Assembly (NCBI GenBank): GCA_017649565.1
Contig: JAGCGO010000049.1
Coordinates: 1 to 50,054, forward strand
Origin: Fibrobacter sp.
Lineage (GTDB): Bacteria; Fibrobacterota; Fibrobacteria; Fibrobacterales; Fibrobacteraceae
Direction: 5' to 3'
DNA length: 50,054 bases
The translations under genes were made by a program, and so were the position numbers. The notes under the pieces were generated by a model. That model saw only the letters and a program-made list of their open reading frames with translations. It was not told the DNA's origin and did not search any database. This document shows, in pieces, positions 32,507 through 42,100 of the stretch (position 1 is its first letter; each line of letters begins with the position of its first letter).

Positions 32507-35500
32507 ATGAGTATTTCAAAGAATGATTTGTGGGTTGGCGTCGACGTCGGTTCCACCACCGTGAAGATTGCCGTTGTAGACCCCGAGACTTCCAAGCTTT
32601 TACACTATACTTATCAGCGTCACAATGCCATGCAGGCCCAGAAGGTTCACGAGGTGCTTCGTGAAGCCCACGGCCTTTTCCCGGGCAAGAATTTCAGGGT
32701 TGCCTTCTGCGGTAGCGGCGGCCAGCCCTTCGCCGAGGCCACGCGCGCCTTCTTCGTACAGGAAGTCGTCGCAAACGCCCTAGCCGTCCGCGCCACATTC
32801 CCCGACACACGAGTCGCTATCGAACTGGGCGGCCAAGACGCCAAGGTGGTCTTCTTCGAGAAGGACCGCACCACAGGAAAGCTCATCGCCTCCGATATGC
32901 GCATGAACGGCGTATGCGCCGGCGGTACGGGTGCATTTATCGACCAGGTGGCCGAGCTCCTGCGCATCAAGACCGAAGCCTTCGAAGGTTTCGCCAAGCG
33001 CGGACAGAAAGTTTACGAGATTTCGGGCCGTTGCGGCGTGTTCGCGAAGACCGACATCCAGCCCATGCTCAACAACGGTGTGGCCAAGGAAGACATCGCT
33101 CTTTCCAGCTTCCACGCCATCGCCAAGCAGACCATCGGCGGTCTTGCCCAGGGTATGGAAATCAAGCCGCCCGTCATTTTCGAGGGTGGCCCGCTCACGT
33201 TTAACCCGACGCTCGTCCGCGCCTTCAAGGAACGCCTGGGCATCAGTGACGAACAGGCGATTGTCCCGGAGCACTCCGAAGTGCTCGTCGCCATGGGTGC
33301 AGCCCTTTCGCTGGGCTCCATGTTCGCTGATCAGGAATGCCAGTACCGCATGGAAGGCTCCCTCGACGCACTCGTTCACTTTAACGAGACCCGCCAGGCC
33401 GAAAACAAGGCCAAGGCGGCCGCCGACCTGTTCTTCAAGAACGACGCCGAATACCAGATGTTCCTCGAAGAACACAAGATGGCCGACAACCACTACCCAC
33501 AGCCCGCCTCCGGCTCCACGCTCAACGTGTACCTGGGCATCGACGCCGGTTCCACCACGACGAAGTTCGTGCTTCTCGACGAGCAGGACAACGTGGTCGA
33601 CGGGTTCTACGCGAGCAACGACGGCGAACCGCTCGCCGTTCTCAAGCGCGCCATGAACGAACTTGCCGACCGCTACGAAGAATACGGTTGCAAGCTCAAC
33701 ATTCTGGGCGTGGGCACCACCGGTTACGGTGAACAGCTCTTCGCCAAGGCCGTGCATGCCGACTACCACACCGTGGAAACGGTCGCGCACGCGAACGCCG
33801 CCCAGCGCCTCTGCCCCGACGTGAGCTTCATCCTCGACATCGGCGGCCAGGACATGAAGGCCATCTCCGTCCAGGACGGCGTTGTCACCGGCATCATCCT
33901 GAACGAGGCCTGCTCCTCGGGTTGCGGTTCATTCATCGAAACCTACGCCCGCAGCCTCGGCATCCCGATGGAAAAGATCGCGGAACTGGCATTCAAGGCC
34001 AAGAGCCCAAGCCAGCTCGGTTCCCGCTGCACCGTGTTCATGAACAGCTCCATCATCACGGAACAGCGCGACGGCAAGCAGCCCGAAGACATCATCGCGG
34101 GCATCTGCCGTTCCATCATCAACAACGTCTTTACGAAGGTCATCCGTATCCGTAACCTGAACACGCTCGGCAAGAAGGTCGTGGTCCAGGGCGGTACGTT
34201 CAAGAACAACGCGGTCCTCCGCGCCTTCGAACAGTACACCGGCCTCAAGCCCATCCGTCCCGAACGTCCGGGCGAAATGGGCGCTATCGGTATCGCACTC
34301 CTCACCCGCAAGTTCATGGAAGAACGCCGCAAGGAGAACCCGGAACTCAAGTCGAGCTTCATCGGGCTCGATGCCATGAGGACATTCAGCTGGCACAACC
34401 AGCCGGGCCAGCTCTGCCAGTACTGCACCAACCATTGCTCCCGTACTATCGTGACATTCAGCGACGGACAGAGCTTCGTCACCGGCAACCGCTGCGAACG
34501 CGGCGAAGTCACCGCCGACCCGAACGATCCGAAGACGAAGGCGCTCATCGCCGAGATCAACAAGAAGATGCTCGCCGTGCCCGACATGATCAAGCGTACG
34601 AACCAGCTCCTGGTCAAGGACTACGCCCCGGCCAAGCTTGTCGAGAATACGGGCAAGACCATCGGTATCCCGCGCGCACTGGAATTCTGGGCGTCCCTCC
34701 CCTTCTGGAAGGCATTCTTCACGAGCCTCGGCTACACCGTCGTCGTGAGCCGCCAGAGCGACTACAAGATGTTCGAGGAAGGCCTCCACAGTGTGCCCAG
34801 TGACACCGTCTGCTTCCCGGCAAAGCTCGTGCACGGTCACGTGCTCAGCCTTATCGAGAAGAAGGTCGACCGCATATTCTTCCCGATGATGGTCGCGGTC
34901 CCGAGTGACCACACCAAGTTTACCGCCACTTCCGTGTGCCCCGTGGTACAGGCCTACCCCAACGTCTGCAAGAACACCGACGAGCCCGAGAAGAACTACG
35001 GCGTGCCGATGGACCAGCCGATTTTCCACTGGTTCAACGCCAAGCTCCGCAGGAGCCAGACTATCGATTGGTTCCACGAACACTGGAAACTCGACAAGAA
35101 GCTGCTCAGCAAGGCCGTGGACGAAGGCGAGAAGGCGCTCAACTGCTACAAGACGACGCTTCTCGAAGAAGGCCAGAAGGTGCTCGACGACGTCCGTGCG
35201 AAGAACACCTTCGCCGTCGTGATTGCGGGCCGTCCGTACCATGCGGACATGCTCATCAACCACAACATCGCAAGCCATTTCACCGCGATGGGCATCCCCG
35301 TGCTCACCACGGAATCGCTCCCGGGCGTGTACGACCAGGACGTGCCGAGCCACACCCGTGTCGAAATCAAGAACACATTCCACCTGCGCATGATCGGCGC
35401 AACGATGATCGCCTCCAAGGACCCGAACATCGAGCTTGCCCAGATCGTGAGCTTCGGCTGCGGCCATGACTCCATCTTGACCGACGAAATGATGCGCATG

Positions 35501-36943
35501 ATGCACCGCGATTCCAACAAGGAAATGCTCATGCTCAAGCTCGACGAAGGCGACGCCCGCGGCCCCGTGGGAATCCGCATCAAGAGCTTCATCGAGACCG
35601 TGAAGGCCCGCCGTGCGGCGAACCTCCCCGACAAGCCCGAAAGCAAGGAACCGCTTTACCACACGCCGTTCGTCGAAGAAGACAGGAAGCGCCGCCGTAT
35701 CTTGACGCCGAACCTCTCCCCGGCATTCTCCGTGCTTGCAAGCGAATACGTCAAGGCGAAGGGTCTCATGGCAGAGAACCTGCCCGTGGCCGACAAGGAA
35801 GCCATCGAGCTCGGCAAGAAGTTCGTCCACAACGACATCTGCTTCCCCTGCCAGGTGAACATCGGCGAATGCCTCAAGTGGCTCGTGAACCACCCCGAAG
35901 TGAAACAGACCGAAGTCTCCATGTGCCTAGCCAAGAACTGCGAAAACTGCCGTGCCGTGCAGTACGCGGTGCTCGCCCGCAAGGCCCTCGACGAGGCCGG
36001 TTTCAAGGACGTCACCATCATCACGACGGGAACCGACAACAAGGGCATGCACCCGGGATTCACCGTGGGCCTCGACTTCCGCCTGCACATGCTGTGGGGC
36101 ATCGTCCTCATGGACTCCATCGAGACCATGTACCGCGCAGTCCTGCCCTACGAAGTCAACAAGGGCGACACGCAGAAGGTCTATGACCACTGGATGCCAC
36201 TCATCATGAGCATGGCCGCCCAGCTCAAGAAGAGCGAGCTCCGCCTGCCGAAAAAGCTTCTCGACATGTTTGCCGCCTGCGTCGAAGCGTTCAACGCGGT
36301 CGAAATTACCGAAGAGCGCAAGAAGGGCATCCGCAAGCCGCGCGTGGCTGTCCTCGGCGAAATCCTCATGAACTACCACCCGAGCGCCAACGGCTTCGTG
36401 GAAAAGTACCTGATGGACAACGGCATGGAAGTCTACCTGCCGGGAATGCTCGACTTCTTCCGCGTCGACGAAGTGGTGCGCGCCGAGAAGGTGACCCGCG
36501 GGTTCTCCGCGAACCCCATCATGGACCGCGTCGAAGGTGGCATTACGTCGAAAATCTACACCTACGCATACAACTGCGTGCAAGAATCGATGAAGGCGTT
36601 CAAGCTCTACGAGCACCATGCGGACTGCTACGAGCTGAGGAACTACGTCAGGGACATCATCGACCCGACCTACAATACGGGCGAAGGATGGCTTATCCCG
36701 GGCGAGATTCTTTACAACTCGCAGCACGGCGTGAACAGCTACGTCATCTTGCAGCCGTTTGCCTGCCTTGCCAACCACATTAGCGGACGCGGCCTTACCA
36801 AGGCCGTGAAGGAGCGTTGCCCGCACGTGCAAATTCTGAGCCTCGACTACGATCCGGACACGAGTTTCGCGAACATCGAGAACAGATTGCAGATGCTCAT
36901 CATCAACGCCCGCGAACTGGAAAAAGCGAATAATAATGGATAA
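32507..36943 (+). CDS. Giant 2-hydroxyacyl-CoA dehydratase activase, fused two-ATPase form
   Basis: 1478 aa from the ATG at 32507; an in-frame ATG at 32477 is possible and neither has a good ribosome-binding site. Two BadF/HgdC-type ASKHA ATPase domains lie in tandem: GVDVGSTTVK with NGVCAGGTGAFIDQ, and GIDAGSTTTK with NEACSSGCGSFIET. The two Cys loops fit a [4Fe-4S] cluster at a subunit interface. Then come a Cys-rich DUF2229-like part (CQYCTNHCSRTI) and an HgdB-like dehydratase domain (VCFPAKLVHGHV; HNDICFPCQVNIGECL). The class couples ATP hydrolysis to low-potential electron transfer; the substrate of these giant fusions is unknown. The stop codon lies inside a heptamer array. Confidence 0.9.
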   Translation: MSISKNDLWVGVDVGSTTVKIAVVDPETSKLLHYTYQRHNAMQAQKVHEVLREAHGLFPGKNFRVAFCGSGGQPFAEATRAFFVQEVVANALAVRATFPDTRVAIELGGQDAKVVFFEKDRTTGKLIASDMRMNGVCAGGTGAFIDQVAELLRIKTEAFEGFAKRGQKVYEISGRCGVFAKTDIQPMLNNGVAKEDIALSSFHAIAKQTIGGLAQGMEIKPPVIFEGGPLTFNPTLVRAFKERLGISDEQAIVPEHSEVLVAMGAALSLGSMFADQECQYRMEGSLDALVHFNETRQAENKAKAAADLFFKNDAEYQMFLEEHKMADNHYPQPASGSTLNVYLGIDAGSTTTKFVLLDEQDNVVDGFYASNDGEPLAVLKRAMNELADRYEEYGCKLNILGVGTTGYGEQLFAKAVHADYHTVETVAHANAAQRLCPDVSFILDIGGQDMKAISVQDGVVTGIILNEACSSGCGSFIETYARSLGIPMEKIAELAFKAKSPSQLGSRCTVFMNSSIITEQRDGKQPEDIIAGICRSIINNVFTKVIRIRNLNTLGKKVVVQGGTFKNNAVLRAFEQYTGLKPIRPERPGEMGAIGIALLTRKFMEERRKENPELKSSFIGLDAMRTFSWHNQPGQLCQYCTNHCSRTIVTFSDGQSFVTGNRCERGEVTADPNDPKTKALIAEINKKMLAVPDMIKRTNQLLVKDYAPAKLVENTGKTIGIPRALEFWASLPFWKAFFTSLGYTVVVSRQSDYKMFEEGLHSVPSDTVCFPAKLVHGHVLSLIEKKVDRIFFPMMVAVPSDHTKFTATSVCPVVQAYPNVCKNTDEPEKNYGVPMDQPIFHWFNAKLRRSQTIDWFHEHWKLDKKLLSKAVDEGEKALNCYKTTLLEEGQKVLDDVRAKNTFAVVIAGRPYHADMLINHNIASHFTAMGIPVLTTESLPGVYDQDVPSHTRVEIKNTFHLRMIGATMIASKDPNIELAQIVSFGCGHDSILTDEMMRMMHRDSNKEMLMLKLDEGDARGPVGIRIKSFIETVKARRAANLPDKPESKEPLYHTPFVEEDRKRRRILTPNLSPAFSVLASEYVKAKGLMAENLPVADKEAIELGKKFVHNDICFPCQVNIGECLKWLVNHPEVKQTEVSMCLAKNCENCRAVQYAVLARKALDEAGFKDVTIITTGTDNKGMHPGFTVGLDFRLHMLWGIVLMDSIETMYRAVLPYEVNKGDTQKVYDHWMPLIMSMAAQLKKSELRLPKKLLDMFAACVEAFNAVEITEERKKGIRKPRVAVLGEILMNYHPSANGFVEKYLMDNGMEVYLPGMLDFFRVDEVVRAEKVTRGFSANPIMDRVEGGITSKIYTYAYNCVQESMKAFKLYEHHADCYELRNYVRDIIDPTYNTGEGWLIPGEILYNSQHGVNSYVILQPFACLANHISGRGLTKAVKERCPHVQILSLDYDPDTSFANIENRLQMLIINARELEKANNNG

Positions 36944-36970
36944 TTGATAATGGATAATGGATAATTTGTA
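36936..36970 (+). repeat. Heptamer array, left border of the four-helix-bundle gene
   Basis: Five 7-base units (ATGGATA, ATTGATA, ATGGATA, ATGGATA, ATTTGTA). The first unit contains the TAA stop of the activase gene. Confidence 0.9.
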
Positions 36971-36987
36971 TTCTGGAGAAAAACTTT

Positions 36988-37353
36988 ATGAATAAAGACA
37001 ATTTAATTGTCGAAAAAACAAAAGGTTTCGCAATCCAAATTATCCATCTGTATCTTTATTTATCCAAAGAAAAAAAAGAGTATGTACTTTCGAAACAAAT
37101 TCTTAGAAGCGGAACAAGTATTGGAGCAAATGTAAAAGAGGCAACGCAAGCACAGAGCAAAGCTGATTTTATTTCAAAAATGTCTATAGCCCTAAAGGAA
37201 GCTTCAGAAACAGAATATTGGTTAGAATTACTCAAGGAAACCACTTTCCTTAGCGAAAACCAATTCAATGAAATTAACAAAGAAAACGAATCTATTATAA
37301 AAATCATTACGAAAATAATTAAGACATCAAAAATTACTCATACAAAAAAATAA
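36988..37353 (+). CDS. Four-helix-bundle (S23/IVP-like) protein
   Basis: 121 aa; GGAG nine bases upstream of the ATG. The sequence has the hallmarks of the TIGR02436 four-helix-bundle family: FAIQIIHLYLYL in helix 1, LSKQILRSGTSIGANVKEA and the following ADFISKMSIALKEASETEYW in helices 2-3, then the short LLKETTFLSENQ turn. Relatives are encoded in 23S rRNA intervening sequences, and the Avd accessory protein of diversity-generating retroelements shares the fold. Here there is no rRNA or reverse transcriptase. The gene is A/T-rich between two G/C-rich genes and lies between two five-unit heptamer arrays, so it may be an inserted unit. Biochemical function is unknown; nucleic-acid binding is suspected for the family. 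Confidence 0.88.
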   Translation: MNKDNLIVEKTKGFAIQIIHLYLYLSKEKKEYVLSKQILRSGTSIGANVKEATQAQSKADFISKMSIALKEASETEYWLELLKETTFLSENQFNEINKENESIIKIITKIIKTSKITHTKK

Positions 37354-37386
37354 TCATCAATCATACATCATCAATCATCAATTAAC
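37352..37386 (+). repeat. Heptamer array, right border of the four-helix-bundle gene
   Basis: Five 7-base units (AATCATC, AATCATA, CATCATC, AATCATC, AATTAAC). It overlaps the TAA stop of the four-helix-bundle gene and ends three bases before the ATG of the ABC-F gene. Confidence 0.88.
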
Positions 37387-37389
37387 TAA

Positions 37390-38982
37390 ATGCTAAACGT
37401 CTCTAATGTCAGTCTTCAATACGGTAGCCGCGTCCTCTTCAAGGAAGTGAACCTCTCGTTCAAGCGCGGCAACTGCTACGGAGTCATCGGCGCGAACGGC
37501 GCCGGAAAGTCCACGTTCCTGAAAATCCTTTCGGGCGAACTTGAACCCAACACCGGCGAGGTCACCAAGGACCCGGGCGAACGCATCGCCGTCCTGAAGC
37601 AGGACCACTTCGCCTACGAACAGAACACCGTCCTCGAGACCGTGATGATGGGATTCCCCGAGCTCTACGAACTCGGCAAGAAGCGTGACGAGCTCTATGC
37701 CCTGCCCGAAATGACGGAAGAACAGGGCATGCAGGCCATGGAAATCGAGACCCGCTTCGGCGAAATCGGTGGCTACGAGGCCGACTCGAACGCCGCGGTG
37801 CTCCTCAAGGGCCTCGGTATCCCCGAAGAATTCCACTACAGCCTCATGGCGGACCTCGACGGCGGCCAGAAAATCCGCGTCCTCCTCGCCCAGGCCCTGT
37901 TCGGCAACCCCGACATCCTTTTGCTCGACGAACCGACGAACCACCTCGACCTCGAAACCGTCGGCTGGCTCGAAGATTACCTCGAACGCTTCGAGAACAT
38001 CGTCATCGTGGTGAGCCACGACCGTCACTTCCTCAACGCGGTCTGCACGCACACCTGCGATATCGACTACGGCAAGATCAATATCTACGGCGGTAACTAC
38101 GAATTCTGGTACGCGGCCAGCCAGCTCGCCCAGAAGCAGCGCAAGGACCAGAACCGCCGCGCCGAAGAAAAGATCGAAGAACTGAAGGCGTTCATCCGCC
38201 GTTTCGCCTCTAACGCCGCCAAGGCCAAGCAGGCCACCAGCCGTAAGAAGCTTTTGGACAAGATGACCGTCGAAGAAATGCCGGCCTCGAGCCGCAAGTT
38301 CCCCTGGGTCAACTTCAAGATGGACCGCGAGCCGGGCAAGATTGTGCTCGAAGTCAAGAACGCAGAAATCGACGGCGGCGACGGAATCGTCTGCAAGGGC
38401 CTGAACTTCAGCCTGAACAGCGGCGACAAGGTCGCGCTCGTCGGCGAATACGACACGCTCAAGACGGCCTTCTTCCAGCTCATCGCCGAAGAGACCAAGT
38501 GTCCGGAAGGCGTGCTCAAGTGGGGCAACACTATCAGCTACAGCTACTTCCCCAAGAACAACGACGCCTACTTCGGCACGGACCTCTCGCTTGTCGATTG
38601 GCTGCGCCAGTATAGTAAGGAACAGGACGAGACGTTCATCCGCGGGTTCCTCGGCCGCATGCTCTTCACCGGCGAAGAAGCGCTCAAGAGCGCGAACGTG
38701 CTCTCCGGTGGCGAAAAGGTGCGCTGCATGCTCAGCCGCATGATGCTCAGCAACGCGAACTGCCTCTTGCTCGACGAACCGACCGCCCACCTCGACCTGG
38801 AAGCCATCACGGCCCTCAACAACGGCCTCACCGCCTTCCAGGGCCCCATCATCTTCTGCTCTCAGGACCACGAATTCGTCCAGACGGTCGCCAACCGCGT
38901 GCTGGAACTGACGCCGAACGGAGTGCTCGACCGCTCCATCACCTTCGACGAATGGCTGGAAACCAAGAAGAAGAAAAAGTAA
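37390..38982 (+). CDS. ABC-F family ATPase, YbiT-like
   Basis: 530 aa, two ABC domains with the ABC-F linker and no membrane helices; such proteins act on ribosomes in the cytosol. Domain 1: Walker A GANGAGKST, signature LDGGQKIRVLLAQAL, Walker B LLLDEPTNHLD. Linker rich in Lys/Arg (AFIRRFASNAAKAKQATSRK). Domain 2: a degenerate Walker A VGEYDTLKTA, signature LSGGEKVRCMLSRMM, Walker B LLLDEPTAHLD with Ala in place of Asn. The degenerate second P-loop is reminiscent of YbiT-like proteins of other anaerobes. The start codon directly follows a heptamer array and has no visible ribosome-binding site. Confidence 0.92.
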   Translation: MLNVSNVSLQYGSRVLFKEVNLSFKRGNCYGVIGANGAGKSTFLKILSGELEPNTGEVTKDPGERIAVLKQDHFAYEQNTVLETVMMGFPELYELGKKRDELYALPEMTEEQGMQAMEIETRFGEIGGYEADSNAAVLLKGLGIPEEFHYSLMADLDGGQKIRVLLAQALFGNPDILLLDEPTNHLDLETVGWLEDYLERFENIVIVVSHDRHFLNAVCTHTCDIDYGKINIYGGNYEFWYAASQLAQKQRKDQNRRAEEKIEELKAFIRRFASNAAKAKQATSRKKLLDKMTVEEMPASSRKFPWVNFKMDREPGKIVLEVKNAEIDGGDGIVCKGLNFSLNSGDKVALVGEYDTLKTAFFQLIAEETKCPEGVLKWGNTISYSYFPKNNDAYFGTDLSLVDWLRQYSKEQDETFIRGFLGRMLFTGEEALKSANVLSGGEKVRCMLSRMMLSNANCLLLDEPTAHLDLEAITALNNGLTAFQGPIIFCSQDHEFVQTVANRVLELTPNGVLDRSITFDEWLETKKKKK

Positions 38983-39004
38983 GCTTCTAGAAATTGAATG
39001 CAAG

Positions 39005-39036
39005 AAACCCGGCCATCCGCCGGGTTTTCTTTTTGG
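39005..39036 (+). terminator. Terminator of the ABC-F gene
   Basis: AAACCCGGC pairs with GCCGGGTTT around a five-base loop and is followed by TTCTTTTT. Confidence 0.88.
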
Positions 39037-39130
39037 TGCGAAGCCCCGTTTTTTGCGCGCGAGCTCCGTTTTTCTGCGCAGTCTCGATTTTTGAGCGTGG
39101 CCCCGAGTCCAGCCTCTTGCGCCCTGCTAC

Positions 39131-39175
39131 AAAAAAAGCCCTGCAGACTTCAGTCTGCAAGGGCTTTAATTTTTG
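39131..39175 (-). terminator. Terminator of the giant repeat protein gene, possibly bidirectional
   Basis: A long stem (AAAGCCC plus TGCAGAC with GTCTGCA plus GGGCTTT, one bulge). On the minus strand it ends in a run of seven T, 12 bases past the stop of the 2446-aa gene. On the plus strand it ends in TTTAATTTTT. Confidence 0.85.
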
Positions 39176-39187
39176 CCTTATCGAAGA

Positions 39188-42100
39188 TTAGGACTTTTTC
39201 TTCCTCTTTTTCTTCTTGGGCTGGTCGGCGTTTTCGTCGTCCTTGTCCTTGGCCGGTTCTTCAGCCTTCGGAGCTTCCTTCTTCTTTTCGCCGCCGCGGA
39301 GGTCCTTCATCTTGAAGCTGACGTTGATTTCGGCAGTTTCAATCTTGGAGAACGCACCACCCGGGTCACGGACCTTGAAGGTGAACTCGTCGAGACCGCT
39401 GAAGCCCTTGTTCGGCATGTAGGTGAAGGAACCGTCACGTTCGTTCAGCGTAATCTTACCATTGCGCGGCTTCTGTACAACGGCCACGGCAACCGGCTTT
39501 TCGCCATCCGGATCGTTGACGCCGGACATCAGACCTTCAGAAGCCGGAACACTGAGTTCTTCGCCTTCCTGAGTCATGTAGGTGTGCGGGACAGCAACCG
39601 GCGGGTCGTTCACGGCGATCACGGTGAAGAGAGCAGCCCTGCTTGCCTTGGCACCTTCCGGGTCGGTCACGGTGAACGTGATGCGTTCCGGCTTACCATT
39701 CCAGTTCTCGTGCGGCTGAGAAATGGTCACAGTCTTCTTGAACTTTTCATGGTTCACCTGCAGGTACTTGTTGCCGGTGAAGGTCCACTTGAGTTCTTCG
39801 AAGCGGTTGTCCTTGTCGCGGGCATACTGGTCGAGCTTGATGACTGCGATAACGCCCTGACGGTCGTCTTCCTTGATGGTGAAGTCCGGAATGTCACGCA
39901 TGACAGGTGCAGAGTTCACGTGCTTGACGACGAACTTGGCAACAGTCTTGTCGCTTGCGCCGGCCGGGTCGGTGGCGGTGAACACGAGGGTTTCTTCGCC
40001 GAACCAATCCTGTCTCTTCGGCCTGATAACAGCTTCGCGGCCACCAGAGATCATCACGTCGAGGTTCTTGGCGCCGGAAACCTTCCAGCGGATTTCATGG
40101 ACCTTGTTATCCGGGTCGGTCACGAATTCATCGAGCTTGATGGGCTTGAAGCCCTTGCCCTCGAGCGTTTCCTGGCCAGGAATTTCCTTGACGGTCGGAG
40201 GATCGTTCACCGGCTTGACAACGAACTTGACATCGATAGAGGCCTTGGCGCCGGCCGGGTCGAACACGTTGACCGTGACGACTTCGGTACCGTTCCAGTA
40301 CTTGTTCGGGATTTCGGCGGAGAGGACACCCTTTTCGTCGATGCTGAAGTTGATTTCATGCTTGACAGTGGGACGGCCCATCTTCATGGTGATGCCCTTC
40401 TTGGTCTTGATAGGCATCGGCCTTGCATCGTCGAGAGACCATGTCAGTTCTTCAGGAGCGTTATCCGGGTCCTTGACCATCTTGGAGAAGTCCACAGGAG
40501 CGAACGTCTTCTTTTCTTCGATCATGAACGGCTGGATGGGCTTGAGAACCGGAGGATCGTTCACGGCGACCACTTCGAACGTGGCGTTGGTAGAAGCGCT
40601 GGCACCGGACGGATCCTTAACCGTGAAGGTCAGGGTTTCCTTGCCGTTCCAGTTCGGGGTCGGGGTGAGCACCATGGCGCGAGTACCCCTGATATCGACC
40701 TTCAGGTCCTTGTTGCCCGAAACGCTCCACTTGAGTTCGTTCGGCTTGTTGTCCGGGTCGGTAGCGGCCTTGGAGAGGTCGATCGGTTCGAACTTTTCGC
40801 GTTCCTTGACCTTCTGGCCAGGAATAGACTTCACGACCGGCGGGTCGTTGACCGGCAGAACTTCGAAGAGGATCTGCTGGGTCGCCTTGGCGCCTTCCGG
40901 GTCGCGGACAGTGAGCGTAATCTTCTCGGAACCGCTCCAGAACTTGTCCGGAGTAGCCACCCACAACTGGTTCAGCTTGTCGATGGAAGCCTTGAGCTGG
41001 CGAGTAGCGTTGACTTCGAACTTGAGGCTCTTGACCGGATGATCCGGGTCGCTAGCAATGCCGTTCAGGTCGATCGGCTTGAACTTTTCCTTCTCGTTGA
41101 TGGTCTGGGTCTTGATGACCTTCATTTCAGGAGCATCGTTCACGGATTCAACCAGGAAGTTGACCGTCTTGCTGGCCTTGGCACCTTCAGGGTCTTCGAC
41201 AGTGAAGATGACATTGCGTTCGCCGTTCCAGAACTTGGACGGGAGCTTGACAGTGGCGACATTCCTGCTGTCGATTTCGACTTCGAGGTCGTCATGCTTC
41301 GGTTCCGGAGCGGCCTCTTCCTTGGCTTCCGTCTTTTCGTCAGCCTTGGCGCCCTTCTTGGCCGGCTTCTTCGGAGCGGGCTTCTTGGCAGGAGCCGGCT
41401 TCTTCTCGGGAGCGCCGACCTTGGTCACCTTCACGCTCCACTTGAGTTCGTGGTTCTGGTGATCCGGGTCGTGCACAAACTTGTTCAGGTCGATTTCCTT
41501 GAATTCGCCCTTTTCGCGAATCTTCTGGTTCGGGATATCCTTGAGAACCGGAGCGTCGTTCACGGACGTGATTTCGAAGGTAATCGTAGCGGAGGTAGAA
41601 GCACCTTCCGGGTCGGTAGCTTCGATCACGAGCATTTCAGGAGCGCACCAGAAGTGCGGATCCGGAGCGGAAACCGTAAGCACGCGGCTGCCAGAAATTT
41701 CAGCCTTGAGCTTCTGGGTGCCGGAAACCTTCCACTTGAGTTCGTTCGGCTTGTTGTCCGGGTCCTTCACGAATTCGTCGAGCTGGATGGGCTTGAACTT
41801 GTCGCCTTCCTTGATCTTCTGGTCAGGAATCCTCTTGACGAAGCTCGGAGCGTCGTTGACACGGGTAACTTCGAACGTCATCTTGTGGTTGGCAGAAGCG
41901 CCTTCCGGGTCGGTCACGGTGAAGGTGATCATTTCCTTGCCGTTCCACTGCGGGTTGGGCAGGGCGACTTCGACCGTGTTGTCCTTGCGATGGTTCACCT
42001 TCAGGAACTTGTTGCCGCTGAAGGTCCACTTGAGGCTGGAAGCCGGATGATCCGGGTCAGTAGCGAGGTTGGAGAGGTCGATGGTCGTGAAGCGGCCGTT

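Noticed and set aside
33929..35893. Long leftward open frame of 654 codons inside the activase gene
   Set aside because: It is a shadow of a G/C-rich gene with conserved enzyme motifs on the plus strand; its His/Val/Glu-rich content is typical of antisense reading.
36988..37353. Diversity-generating retroelement, suggested by the Avd-like four-helix-bundle protein
   Set aside because: No reverse transcriptase, template repeat or variable repeat is found nearby; the protein alone is not evidence for one.
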